Assembly: GCF_004917065.1 (NCBI RefSeq)
Contig: NZ_SSYA01000002.1
Location: forward strand, 62,001 to 126,000
Origin: Geomonas ferrireducens
GTDB taxonomy: Bacteria; Desulfobacterota; Desulfuromonadia; Geobacterales; Geobacteraceae
Direction: 5' to 3'
DNA length: 64,000 bases
Below, one piece after another: positions 16,091 to 24,598 of this stretch. Made by a program: the position numbers and the translations under genes. The stretch's first letter is position 1, and the number at the start of each line of letters is the position of its first letter. Below the pieces are notes generated by a model. The model worked only from the letters and a program-made list of their open reading frames with translations. It was not told the DNA's origin and ran no database searches.

Positions 16091-16164
16091 TCCTTTTGCT
16101 TCATTTTGTTGGGTACTTCTGTCCCGACTTTGTATCATTTTGACCCAACGCATGTCAAAACGGA

Positions 16165-16497
16165 TCACTCGATCTCGAGCTCCTTCACCCTCAACTCCTC
16201 GCCGGAAACGACGGTTAGACCGAAGGCGCCGCAGTCGGGGCACGGGGCGAAAAGGCTTAACATGGGGAACTCGCCGTGGCAGTCCGGACAGCTCCCGCGA
16301 CCGGCAACCCTCTCGATGCTGAGCTTCGCCCCTTCAAGGAGCGTACCCTTCGTGCACGCCTCGAAGCAGAACTCGACGCTCTCCGGCACCACCCCCGAGA
16401 GTTCCCCGATCTCGAGGACCACCTCGACCACCTTGCGCCCGGTCGCGTGAACCTCGCATATTTCCACCATACTCTGGGTTATGCTCATCTCGTGCAT
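16165..16497 (-). CDS. hypA: Hydrogenase nickel metallochaperone HypA
   Basis: 110 residues. It begins MHEMSITQSM; His2 and Glu3 are the nickel ligands. The zinc site is CPDCHGEF followed about 15 residues later by CPDCGAFG. It hands nickel to the large subunit together with HypB. GGGAGG precedes the ATG. Unlike the other hyp genes, it lies upstream of hybO, 66 nt downstream of a histidine kinase in the same direction. It may therefore be read with the kinase rather than from the sigma-54 promoter. Confidence 0.96.
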   Translation of the reverse strand: MHEMSITQSMVEICEVHATGRKVVEVVLEIGELSGVVPESVEFCFEACTKGTLLEGAKLSIERVAGRGSCPDCHGEFPMLSLFAPCPDCGAFGLTVVSGEELRVKELEIE

Positions 16498-16563
16498 CGC
16501 CCGCCTCCCGTTTAAAAGTGCAAGGACTATAGCAGATCGTGTCGGCGCACAAAAGGGGTCTTT

Positions 16564-17484
16564 TCAGGTGGTGCAGGCCTGGAGGGTGAAGTAGAAGATG
16601 GCCCCCTTGTCCACCTCCCCTTCGGCCCAGATCTTGCCGCCGTGCCGGTTTATGATGCGCTGCACCGTGGTGAGCCCTATGCCGTTGCCCGGGAACTCGC
16701 TCGAGCTGTGCAGCCGCTGGAAGGCGTGGAACATCCGCTCCGCATTGGCCATGTCGAAGCCGATGCCGTTGTCCTTGAGGAAACAGGTGCCGTCCTCGCC
16801 CCCCTCCCATGCGCCGAACTCGATGCGGGTGACTTCCCGCATCTGGGTGAACTTCCAGGCGTTTCTCAAAAGGTTCTTCATGGCGATCTCAAGGAGGTTG
16901 TGGTCGCCGAAGGTGCGGATCATCGGCTGGATCACGAACTCGACACGACGCTCGGGATTGCCCAGCTGCAGATCGGTGGCGGTCTCTCTCATGATCTCGG
17001 AGAGGTCCACCACCTCCTGCTTCAGGTTCTGGTAGGAGAGCTGGGAGAGCTGCAAAAGCGCCTCGATCAGGTCGTTCATGTGCTGCGACGACTTGAAGAT
17101 CCGTTCGAGGTAATCCATCCCGTCCAAGTCGAGCCTGCCGGCGTACTGTTCCTGCAGGGCACGGGTGAAGCCGCAGATCCTCCTTAAGGGGGCGCACAGG
17201 TCGTGGGCCACCGAGTAGTTGAACGCCTCCAGGTCGCGGTTGATCGACTCGAGCCTCTCGGTCTGCTCGGTCAAAAGACGCTCCACCTGCTGGGTCAGGA
17301 GGCTGATCTCCTCGTTGTTCGGACGGTCGAGGAGCATGTTGCGGATCGTTTCCAGCGAGGTGTGCACCGCGGACTTCAAGTCGACGGCGTACGACGCGTT
17401 GAGCATGCTCGATGCTATTTCCTTGTCTATCGTCAAAAACCGTCCCTCCCCGTTATGCCTTTTATCCTTGAACATGTCGGTCAT
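16564..17484 (-). CDS. Cytoplasmic sensor histidine kinase next to hypA
   Basis: 306 residues. There is no membrane segment. The N-terminal ~75 residues are of unknown type, followed by a coiled region. The HisKA box is SVAHDLCAPLRRI, and the HATPase domain has N (KNLLRNAWKF), G1 (KDNGIGFDM) and G2 (GNGIGLTTVQRI) boxes. It resembles phytochrome-type kinases. hypA follows in the same direction and a sigma-54 response regulator lies upstream across a 358-nt gap, so it could be a partner of that regulator. The signal is unknown. Confidence 0.85.
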   Translation of the reverse strand: MTDMFKDKRHNGEGRFLTIDKEIASSMLNASYAVDLKSAVHTSLETIRNMLLDRPNNEEISLLTQQVERLLTEQTERLESINRDLEAFNYSVAHDLCAPLRRICGFTRALQEQYAGRLDLDGMDYLERIFKSSQHMNDLIEALLQLSQLSYQNLKQEVVDLSEIMRETATDLQLGNPERRVEFVIQPMIRTFGDHNLLEIAMKNLLRNAWKFTQMREVTRIEFGAWEGGEDGTCFLKDNGIGFDMANAERMFHAFQRLHSSSEFPGNGIGLTTVQRIINRHGGKIWAEGEVDKGAIFYFTLQACTT

Positions 17485-17729
17485 GGGGCACCCCCTTTAT
17501 GACCCGGACCCGGGCGGCTACCAGGCCCCCAAGCCCCCAAGCTTACCCGACCGGTTGCACCGAAGCCTTCGCTTCCCCCCGCCGGATGTTTCCCGTTTCC
17601 CAAGCGGTTCCCGCCGCAGCGCGAGCGGTCCGCTTCTTTCATACAGCAGCAACCATGCCCAACCTCTACGCATGCGGATTTCCCTGTAGTTCCGATGCGA
17701 TGCGAAGAGGCGGGTCAAAAGAGATGTGA

Positions 17730-17807
17730 TTGTCCCCCGCAACAAAGGTTTACTTCAATAGTGCTGGTGCCCCGGAACCTTTGCCGGAAGCGCTTTGCGG
17801 GGGACAA
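17730..17807. other. Long imperfect hairpin in the regulator-kinase gap
   Basis: In the 358-nt gap 17485-17842, TTGTCCCCCGCA (17730-17741) is the exact reverse complement of 17796-17807. Inside it CAAAGGTT (17743-17750) is the reverse complement of 17776-17783. The 12-bp and 8-bp stems are coaxial except for a small asymmetric bulge. There is no T-run, so it is not a standard terminator. It begins 36 nt past the regulator stop. The rest of the gap shows no gene I can support. Confidence 0.6.
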
Positions 17808-17842
17808 CTTTCGTGGCAGGTGCAACGTCCATTGCAGGCGGA

Positions 17843-19216
17843 TCACGCGGAGGTCGGCTTTCTTCTCAGCCGATTGTTCAGGGCCTGCCTGGAGATGCCG
17901 AGCAGGGTGGCAGCCTCACCCTGGTTGCCGTTGGACATGCGCAGCGCCTCGCTGATCAGCTGGCTCTGCGCCTGCTTGATGCTCGGAAAACCGTTGAAGG
18001 TCACCGTCACCACCTCCTGCTCCTCATCCGTGCGCAGTTCCGCCGGCGGGAGGTCGATCCTGGAGCGGAACCCGTTGAGGGAGAGGGCCCCCTTCTCGTG
18101 GAGCGCCACCGCGTCGTAGACCATGGCCTGCAGCTCCCGCACGTTGCCGGGGAAATGGTACTGCTGCAAAAGGCGCGACAGCTCCACCGGATACCATGGC
18201 TTCGCCTTCCCCATCTCCCGCGCCGCGAGGGTGACGAAATGCTCCAGCAGCATGGAGATGTCCCCTTTCCTTTCACGCAGGGGAGGGATGTGGATCCGGT
18301 GGCAGCTAAGCCGGTAGAAGAGGTCCTCGCGCAGCCTTCCCTGCTCGAGAAGGAGCTTCGGTTCGCGGTTCGTGGCGACCACGATGCCTGCGTCGGACTT
18401 GGCGGCGCTGTCACTTCCCAGCGGAAGGTACTCGTGTTCCTGGATCAGCCTCAAAAGCTTCACTTGCGAGCTCTCGCTCAGATCACCGATTTCATCCAGA
18501 AAGAGGGTTCCCCCCGAGGCCCTGCGGATGAGCCCCTCGCGGTGCTCCTGAGCGCCGGTGAAGGCCCCCTTGCGGTGCCCGAAAAGCGTGTCGGAAAAGA
18601 CGGCGTCGTCCACCCCGGCCACGTTGACGGTGACCATGAGCCCCTTCTTCCCGGAGCAGCGGTGTACCGCCTCCGCGAAGAGCTCCTTCCCCACCCCGGT
18701 CTCGCCGGTGATGAGGACCGGCTGGCCGCTGTGCGAGATGGCCTGAACCCGCTTCAGGAGCTTCAGCATCTGGCGGTCCTCGGTGACGATGTCCGGGAAA
18801 GGCATGCGCCGGTTGCGCAGCCGCGTCTCGTCCGCAGTGATGCCCAGGGCGCGGTCGATGGCACAGAGGAATGTCGCGTTGTCGAGCGGCTTCAACAGGT
18901 AGTCGCAGGCCCCCGCCCGCATGCAGGCGACTGCTTGACCGATCTCGGCCACTCCGGTGATGATCAGCACGGGGAGGTGCGGAAACTCCTCGACGAGATT
19001 TCGCAACAGCTCGGCGCCGTTCACCGTGGGAAGCGCCAGGTCCAGCACCACCGCGGCCGCATCCGCGCGCCGCAGGAAGGGGACCAGCGCGTTTCCGTCC
19101 TCGAAGACGACCACAGACCCCACACCGTGCCCTTGGAGCAGGGTGCGATACACCTGCAGCATCTCCCGGTCGTCATCCACCACCACTACCGGTAGCGTTG
19201 CGTCGTTGCTTTTCAT
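17843..19216 (-). CDS. NtrC-family sigma-54-dependent response regulator
   Basis: 457 residues in three parts. The receiver (VVVVDDD, phosphoacceptor in VLDLALPTVNG, lysine in LLKPLD) is followed by an AAA+ sigma-54 activation domain with Walker A GETGVGKE, the sigma-54 contact loop GAFTGA, Walker B GGTLFLDEIG and R-finger region. The C-terminal Fis-type helix-turn-helix is EAATLLGISRQALNNRLRRK. It is the obvious candidate activator of the hyb sigma-54 promoter at 15989-16005. It starts 22 nt after the kinase at 19239, so the two form an operon. Confidence 0.93.
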   Translation of the reverse strand: MKSNDATLPVVVVDDDREMLQVYRTLLQGHGVGSVVVFEDGNALVPFLRRADAAAVVLDLALPTVNGAELLRNLVEEFPHLPVLIITGVAEIGQAVACMRAGACDYLLKPLDNATFLCAIDRALGITADETRLRNRRMPFPDIVTEDRQMLKLLKRVQAISHSGQPVLITGETGVGKELFAEAVHRCSGKKGLMVTVNVAGVDDAVFSDTLFGHRKGAFTGAQEHREGLIRRASGGTLFLDEIGDLSESSQVKLLRLIQEHEYLPLGSDSAAKSDAGIVVATNREPKLLLEQGRLREDLFYRLSCHRIHIPPLRERKGDISMLLEHFVTLAAREMGKAKPWYPVELSRLLQQYHFPGNVRELQAMVYDAVALHEKGALSLNGFRSRIDLPPAELRTDEEQEVVTVTFNGFPSIKQAQSQLISEALRMSNGNQGEAATLLGISRQALNNRLRRKPTSA

Positions 19217-19238
19217 GACGATCCTCTCGCGAGCGTCG

Positions 19239-21068
19239 CTAGACCTGGAAGTAGAGGGTGCCCCCTTTTCCGGCCTGCTCCGCGCTCCAGATCCTGCCCC
19301 GGTGGAGGTTTATGATGCGCTGTACCGTGGCCAGACCGATGCCGCAACAGATGCGCTCTCCCTGTCCTTTCCCGTCCGGCTCTCCCGGCGCCTCGGCGTC
19401 CCTCGGGCCGTTGTCGCTCACGTAAATGCTCCGCTCGCCGCGCACCTGCGCCGTGCCGAACCTGATCACCGGATGCTTGACCCCCAGGGTCGAGTGCCAG
19501 GCGTTCTCGAGGAGCTGCTCCATGGCGAGGCGGAGCATCTCCTTGTCGCCGGTCACGGTCACCCCGTCCTCGATGCGGAAATCGACGGGGCGGCGGGCGG
19601 CACCGGATAGCTGCGCCGCGATCTCGGCGGCCATAGCGCTCAGGTCGACCTCGACGGGGCGGATGCCGGTCGCGGTCAAGGCGGTCATGCGCTGCAGCGC
19701 AGCGATCGGGCCGGCAAGCTCGGCTGCGGCTTCCTCGATGTCCAGCAGGAGCTCCCGGCACCCCGGCGCCAGTTGGGGAGCGTGAAACTGCTTGAGACGG
19801 CCGCAGTCACCGCTGATCCTCGTGAGCCTGCCGGCGAGATCGTGGCTGACCGCCTGCCCGAAGGCCTCCAGCTCCGCGGTCCGCACTTCCAGCTCCTCCC
19901 TTACGGTACGCAGGGCCGGCTCCGCCACCTTCGGAGTCACGTCGATGCCGAGGATCCAGTTGGCCCAGCCGTTCACCGGGACGTAACGGGAGATGTTGGA
20001 CCAGGAGACAAGCCGCAGCGAGCCGTCCTTGCAGTGCAGGCGCCACTCCCTCCCCCGGTAGTCTCCCCCCTCGCGGGGGTGATGGGCGACTACCTCCTCA
20101 CGCTGCTCGGCCTCGACGTGAAGCAGCTCCAGCATCGCCTTTCCCATCACCTCTTCGCCGCGAAACCCGGTGACCCGCTCGAACTCGTGGTTGCACGCGG
20201 CAAGGCGGTCGCCGCTGTCGAAGGCGAGCATGATGGCCGGGAGATGCTGCAGGATGGTGTACTGGCGCCTGCGGTTGGCAAGGAGCGCCTCGTCCTTCTC
20301 CTGCATCTCCTTCTCGGTCGCCCTCAGGGTGTCCTCTTCCTGCCAGTTCTCGTAGATCTTCTTGGCAAGGGCGGAGTAGGACTGTTCCAGCTCGCTCTTC
20401 AGCCTTTCCCCGTCGTCGATGACCGCGGTCAGCCGGTGCGAGGCGGCGAGAAAGGTGTCGAGCTCGCTGAGAACCGTGCTGCGCATCCGATCCGGGAGGT
20501 GGAGCGGATTTTCGCAGACCCTGCCGCTGTAGATGAGGGACGGGTGTATCCGGGCCAAGTCGAGCAGCCGCTCGTCGCCGAAGCTCCTGCGGTCGTACAG
20601 GCAGAGCAGCGCCGTCTCGTTGGCCGCGGCGAAGGCGGTGAGGTTGCGCTCGAAGTGGTGCAGCATCTGCTGCGACTTGGTGTCCCTGAGCGCCCAGGTC
20701 ATATCGCACACGATGCGGGTTCCACTGAAGCCGTCGGAGGCCGCGCCGGAGCAGATATCCCTCAGAAGTTCCATGATGCGGTCCTGCTTCAAGGCAGCAC
20801 CACGGAGCCAGGTCTGCCTGAGCGGCAGCAGGATCAGGGCCCCGGAGTCTTCCTTGTTGCCATCCACCGCGTTTTGCAGGACCTCCTCGAGCCGCTTCTC
20901 GGCGGCGTGCATGTAGACGCAGCGCTCACCGAGCGACAACCCGCCCTGGATGAAAGGGAGCACCGCGCCCAGCAGTTCCTCATCGTCGCGGTACATGAGA
21001 CAGAGGTGGTCATGCACGTTGACGACGCCGATATCGGTGATTTCAACAGGGGATTTTTCTTCTTCCAT
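19239..21068 (-). CDS. MEDS-PAS sensor histidine kinase
   Basis: 609 residues, no membrane helix. The N-terminal ~190 residues match the MEDS domain (DHLCLMYRDDEELLGAVLPF, then GERCVYM), known from one-carbon and redox sensors. A coiled coil, a PAS domain (LPAIMLAFDSGDRLAACNHE), a HisKA-like helix with QAVSHDLAGRL, and a HATPase with DNGP and GIGLATVQRI follow. I chose the ATG at 21068, with GAGGAG about 9 nt upstream; a longer reading from 21137 begins upstream of the likely promoter start. It is paired with the sigma-54 regulator just downstream. Confidence 0.88.
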   Translation of the reverse strand: MEEEKSPVEITDIGVVNVHDHLCLMYRDDEELLGAVLPFIQGGLSLGERCVYMHAAEKRLEEVLQNAVDGNKEDSGALILLPLRQTWLRGAALKQDRIMELLRDICSGAASDGFSGTRIVCDMTWALRDTKSQQMLHHFERNLTAFAAANETALLCLYDRRSFGDERLLDLARIHPSLIYSGRVCENPLHLPDRMRSTVLSELDTFLAASHRLTAVIDDGERLKSELEQSYSALAKKIYENWQEEDTLRATEKEMQEKDEALLANRRRQYTILQHLPAIMLAFDSGDRLAACNHEFERVTGFRGEEVMGKAMLELLHVEAEQREEVVAHHPREGGDYRGREWRLHCKDGSLRLVSWSNISRYVPVNGWANWILGIDVTPKVAEPALRTVREELEVRTAELEAFGQAVSHDLAGRLTRISGDCGRLKQFHAPQLAPGCRELLLDIEEAAAELAGPIAALQRMTALTATGIRPVEVDLSAMAAEIAAQLSGAARRPVDFRIEDGVTVTGDKEMLRLAMEQLLENAWHSTLGVKHPVIRFGTAQVRGERSIYVSDNGPRDAEAPGEPDGKGQGERICCGIGLATVQRIINLHRGRIWSAEQAGKGGTLYFQV

Positions 21069-21114
21069 CCCGGTCATCTCCTCGTGCGTGGCATACATTA
21101 AAAAACACCAACAC

Positions 21115-21142
21115 AATATACTGGAATCGTCCGGCATTGCAA
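21115..21142 (-). promoter_or_regulatory. Candidate sigma-70 promoter of the MEDS kinase-regulator operon
   Basis: On the minus strand TTGCAA (21142-21137), 16 nt and TATATT (21120-21115). The transcription start would be near 21108, about 40 nt before the chosen ATG at 21068. Confidence 0.45.
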
Positions 21143-21203
21143 TAACGCAAGCGGCGTTTTTCGCACCGCTTGCGGGCGAAAGGCCTATGACAAGCGCGGT
21201 TTT

Positions 21204-21217
21204 TTGACCGAGATCAA
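21204..21217 (+). promoter_or_regulatory. FNR/CRP-family-like operator
   Basis: TTGACCGAGATCAA is an inverted TTGA-N6-TCAA site, close to the FNR/DNR box TTGAT-N4-ATCAA. It lies in the divergent gap between the MEDS kinase and the zinc-ribbon gene. A TATAAG at 21262-21267 would put a start near 21272, so the site would centre at about -61.5, a normal class I activator position. Confidence 0.5.
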
Positions 21218-21284
21218 GGATGCGGTACGGCAGGCGTGGTAGCGTGCCCCTCGCGTTTCAATATAAGGCGACACGGGAGGAAGG

Positions 21285-21566
21285 ATGTGCGATTGCGGAT
21301 CGGGTAATTCCAGAGGGGGTGGGCCCTACGCCACCGGCAGGGAGTTGGTGGAGTTCGTGCTGGCGGCGCACGGCGGACGGGTGGCATGCTCGCCGCTGCC
21401 GAGCGCGCTCCAGGTGGAGTGCCAGGAGTGCGGCAAAGACTTCGTGCTGCGGACCTTCGTGCAGGGGTGTCCCTCCTGCGGCGGGGTGCACGCGATCTCC
21501 CCGCCGAGGGCGAACGACCCGGCGGCGGTGCAGTATGCGGGCGCTGATTTCGGCGCCGCGGCCTAA
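21285..21566 (+). CDS. Small zinc-ribbon protein
   Basis: 93 residues. An N-terminal CDCG is followed by a C-terminal treble of CQECGKDF and CPSCGG spaced like a zinc ribbon. The ribbon resembles that of HypA (CPDC-x15-CPDCG), but the HypA nickel motif MHE is absent. GGAGGAAGG precedes the ATG. It is divergent from the MEDS kinase and has an FNR-like site upstream. Function is unknown; a metal- or redox-related accessory role is only a guess from context. Confidence 0.7.
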   Translation: MCDCGSGNSRGGGPYATGRELVEFVLAAHGGRVACSPLPSALQVECQECGKDFVLRTFVQGCPSCGGVHAISPPRANDPAAVQYAGADFGAAA

Positions 21567-21594
21567 GGCGAGATAAAGGAAGAGGGTGCCGGCC

Positions 21595-22317
21595 TTAGCG
21601 GCGCGGCGCCCGTTTCCGCCCCCGCTGCGGCACCCCCTCGGGACGGGCCTCAAGGCGCGCCAGGTACACCACGTGCCTTAAGCCGCCGCGCCCGGGACGC
21701 TCGCAGCTAACCGCGAAGCCGGCCTGGCGCAGGCGCTTGTCGAAGCCCTGGTCGTAGTTTTCGCCCCAGACGGCGAAGACCCCGCCCGGCTTCAGCGCCC
21801 CCTTGGTGAGCTCTATGGCGATCTCGCCGTAGAGGGGGTCCATGATCTTGTCGGTCTTCGCGTGCGGGCCGGTGTACAGATCGAGAACGATGGCGTCGAA
21901 GCGGCTTTTACCCATGGCGCTTCTCCTGATCACGTCGGCCACGTTGGCGATCTCCACGGTGACGCGCGGATCGGAGGCGGCCCCGGCTGTGATCGGCGCA
22001 AGCGGGCCGCGGCACCACTCCAGCACCACGGGATTGAGCTCCGCCACCAGGACGTCGGCCCGCTGCGGCATCTGGTCGAGGACCGCCCGGAGCGTGATCG
22101 CCATGCCGAGCCCTCCCACCAGCACCTTCGGTGCCTGCGCCTCCTTCAGGTGCCCGCAGGTCACCTCCCCCAGTGCCACTTCGGAGCGGTGCAACGAGCT
22201 GTTCATCAGCACGAGGCCGTTTACCGTTATAAGAAAATCGCGCTCACCGCGCTGCCTCAGTTCGAGGGTACCGTCCGCGGTCTGCACGCTCTGCAATACT
22301 TTCCATGGCTGCGCCAT
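21595..22317 (-). CDS. Spermidine synthase-like methyltransferase-fold protein
   Basis: 240 residues with a Rossmann fold of the spermidine/spermine synthase type. Glycine loop VLVGGLGMAITLRAV, acidic strand end VAELNPVVLEW and DAIVLDLYTGP are visible. The usual acidic gatekeeping residues of true putrescine aminopropyltransferases are not obvious, so the substrate is uncertain. The last ~15 residues are Arg-rich. It starts 4 nt after rsgA and is probably co-transcribed with it. Confidence 0.75.
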   Translation of the reverse strand: MAQPWKVLQSVQTADGTLELRQRGERDFLITVNGLVLMNSSLHRSEVALGEVTCGHLKEAQAPKVLVGGLGMAITLRAVLDQMPQRADVLVAELNPVVLEWCRGPLAPITAGAASDPRVTVEIANVADVIRRSAMGKSRFDAIVLDLYTGPHAKTDKIMDPLYGEIAIELTKGALKPGGVFAVWGENYDQGFDKRLRQAGFAVSCERPGRGGLRHVVYLARLEARPEGVPQRGRKRAPRR

Positions 22318-22321
22318 CTGT

Positions 22322-23257
22322 TTACCTCTTCTCCTTGTTGCTTCTCCAACTGCGCTTAAGCGCCTCTTCCTCCAGGGCCTCCACCTCGGTCAGGAGCACG
22401 AGGTAGGTGCGGTAGCGCTCCTCGCTGATCCCCCCGCTCTCCATCTCCTCCCGGACCGCGCACCCCGGTTCCTGCCGGTGCCGGCAGTCGTTGAAACGGC
22501 AGTGGTGCGCCTCCAGGGACTCGAAACCTGGGAACCGCACGGCAAGCTCCGGGACGGTGATGTCCACGAGACCGAAATCGCGAAAGCCCGGTGTATCGAC
22601 CAGCTCTCCCCCCTCGGGAAGTGCGTGCAGCGAAGAGACGGTGGTGGTGTGCTTGCCGGTCCAGTTGTAATCGGACAGCTCCCCGACCTTCAGGTTCAAC
22701 TCCGGGCAGAGGGAGTTCATAAGCGAGCTTTTCCCGACACCGGTGGTGCCGACGAAGGCGCCGCGGTGCCCGTCGCTTAAAAAGGCGCGCAGCGGGGCGA
22801 TCCCCTCGCCGGTCGCCGCGCTCAGCGTGAAAAAGGGGAGTATGCCGCCGTAGACGGCGCGCACCGCCTCACCCAGTTCCCGCGCCTCGGGTAGATCGCA
22901 CTTGTTGATGACGATGAAGGGGGAGAGCCCCGCGGCCCGGGAGGCGACGATGGCACGATCGAGGAATCCCGGCGGGGTGCCGGGTGCGAGGACCACGCCG
23001 AGGACGTCCAGGTTGGCGGCGACCAGGTGGATGCCGCCGCGGGCGTCGCGCCTTGAGAGCTCGGTCTTCCGGGGATGCCGCGCCAGCACCTCACCCTCGA
23101 CCGTCACATGGTCGCCCACCACGTGGCCCGAGTTGCGCTTCACCTTCACCATGCGGCGCTCGCCGCTTTCGAAGAGCACCTCGACCGCCACGCCGAAATG
23201 GGAGACTATGAGGCCTTCTTCGCCCCTTTCCCTCCCCTGTTTTCCCTTGCTCCCCAT
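22322..23257 (-). CDS. rsgA: Ribosome small subunit biogenesis GTPase RsgA
   Basis: 311 residues. An N-terminal OB fold is followed by a circularly permuted GTPase domain: NKCD (G4) comes before GTTGVGKSS (G1) and DTPGF (G3). The C-terminal zinc motif has HHCRFNDCRHRQEPGC. It matures the 30S subunit. The ATG at 23257 has GGAGGGG just upstream; the 42-residue longer reading is unlike the family. Confidence 0.95.
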   Translation of the reverse strand: MGSKGKQGRERGEEGLIVSHFGVAVEVLFESGERRMVKVKRNSGHVVGDHVTVEGEVLARHPRKTELSRRDARGGIHLVAANLDVLGVVLAPGTPPGFLDRAIVASRAAGLSPFIVINKCDLPEARELGEAVRAVYGGILPFFTLSAATGEGIAPLRAFLSDGHRGAFVGTTGVGKSSLMNSLCPELNLKVGELSDYNWTGKHTTTVSSLHALPEGGELVDTPGFRDFGLVDITVPELAVRFPGFESLEAHHCRFNDCRHRQEPGCAVREEMESGGISEERYRTYLVLLTEVEALEEEALKRSWRSNKEKR

Positions 23258-23385
23258 ACCCCTCCAGTGCGCCGTTCCGGGCAGTTGTCCCGGCTTTGCC
23301 GCCCGGGCCGAGGCCGAGAGTACGGCAGGAGGCGGATGATTGTCAACAAAAGCGTGGAACAGCCGATAAGTGGAGCAACGCACTG

Positions 23386-23414
23386 TTGACAGCGTGCGGC
23401 TTATGAACGATATT
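23386..23414 (+). promoter_or_regulatory. sigma-70 promoter of the small membrane protein gene
   Basis: TTGACA (23386-23391), 17 nt, GATATT (23409-23414). The leader to the ATG at 23536 would be about 115 nt. Confidence 0.5.
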
Positions 23415-23535
23415 TTCCATTATGTGAAAGCGTAGCAAACAGGTACACAAAGCTCGTTTCCCTACAGGATCAAGGGGGTCTTCAATCCCACCAAAAACTG
23501 GAAAGGGGGCGCCGGTGCGACCGGAGGTGGCAGCC

Positions 23536-23973
23536 ATGAGCAAAGAGAGCGTGGACGAAGCGATCAGCATGTACATAGAGGAACGGATGGCGAAGGGAAG
23601 GGAGCTGGCGATTACCCATTTCCTGGCGAGCCTCTACCTGAAGGAACACAGCGAAGGGATCATCGAGTGCATGCGCCGCGTGCGCGGGCTCACCCGCTAT
23701 TACATCGACCTGACCAAGGTGATGCTGAACCCTTTCAAGGGACCGGAAGTGGCATGGCTTTTCTCCATGCTCTTCATCGCGGTCTACGCCTGTTTTCTCA
23801 TCTCGGTTGACGAACAGCGCCCCTTGGGGATTGCCCTGCTCTCCGGGACGCTCGTGAACGGCGCCTATCTGGTGCGGAACATGACGAAGAAGTGGTGCGA
23901 CCTGCACGTCATGCTTGCGATCTACGACGAGATCGTGCAAATAGCGGATCACGAACTGGAGGGACTTGCCTAA
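23536..23973 (+). CDS. Small membrane protein of unknown function
   Basis: 145 residues. A hydrophilic helical N-terminal part (~75 residues) is followed by two membrane helices, WLFSMLFIAVYACFLISV and GIALLSGTLVNGAYLV, and a cytoplasmic-looking tail. The start at 23536 has CCGGAGGTGG 8 nt upstream. Its stop codon overlaps the stop of the convergent HAD gene by 4 nt. I do not recognise a family. Confidence 0.7.
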   Translation: MSKESVDEAISMYIEERMAKGRELAITHFLASLYLKEHSEGIIECMRRVRGLTRYYIDLTKVMLNPFKGPEVAWLFSMLFIAVYACFLISVDEQRPLGIALLSGTLVNGAYLVRNMTKKWCDLHVMLAIYDEIVQIADHELEGLA

Positions 23974-24584
23974 CGCAGCGCGAGCGCGAGCTCCGCGAGG
24001 CTCCCCACCGCGAGGTCGGTGAGCTCGGGCCAGCGGAAGGTGCGCGCGGGATCGACATGGATGGTGCCGGCCCCGGCAGCGCGGCCGGTGAGAAGATCGA
24101 AGGCGTAATCGCCTACCATTACCAGTGCCGCTGGGGATACCCCCCAGCGGCACGCTAGTTTATAGATGCCATCAGGGTCCGGCTTCGCCAGGGCGTCGTC
24201 CCTGCCAAGGACGTCCTCCGCCGCTATGTAGGGCAGAAGGCCGATGCGGTTAAGCGTGGCGAGCGCGTTTTCCCTGGTGTTCCTGGTAAGTATCCCCATC
24301 CGGGTGCCGCGGCCGTGCAGGAGCTCGACAAGCTCCAGCGCCCCCTCGGCCGGCTCGGTCCGCCCCGCCAGTTCTTCCTCTATCGCCTGCAGGATGGCCC
24401 GGGCCCGCGCCGCCTCCCCTTCGGGAAGGGCGTCCAGATGCCCCAGTATGTCGCTCCCCTCCGGGACCCCGAGCACGCTCCTTATGTGGGTGAAATCGTG
24501 GATGGCGACGGTGAGGGTGCCGTCGAGATCGAAGATCCAGTGCCTGCTGCGCAGCATGTCGTTGCAATCACGCGTTTTTTCCAT
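23970..24584 (-). CDS. HAD-superfamily phosphatase (phosphoglycolate phosphatase-like)
   Basis: 204 residues with all four HAD motifs: DLDGTLT (I), ILTRNT (II), KPDPDG (III) and MVGDYAFD (IV). An inserted helical cap lies after motif I. The order and spacing suggest the Gph/PGP group; substrate is not predictable. The ATG at 24584 (MEKTRDC) is chosen because the longer reading runs into the upstream acyltransferase gene. It is 14 nt downstream of that gene, so it is the last gene of the lipid operon. Confidence 0.85.
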   Translation of the reverse strand: MEKTRDCNDMLRSRHWIFDLDGTLTVAIHDFTHIRSVLGVPEGSDILGHLDALPEGEAARARAILQAIEEELAGRTEPAEGALELVELLHGRGTRMGILTRNTRENALATLNRIGLLPYIAAEDVLGRDDALAKPDPDGIYKLACRWGVSPAALVMVGDYAFDLLTGRAAGAGTIHVDPARTFRWPELTDLAVGSLAELALALR

Positions 24585-24598
24585 GGGTAAGAAAACCT

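Noticed and set aside
17730..17830. Possible c-di-GMP (GEMM) riboswitch
   Set aside because: CGCAAAGCGC is vaguely similar to the GEMM core, but the tetraloop and receptor are absent and the hairpin is simply nested arms.
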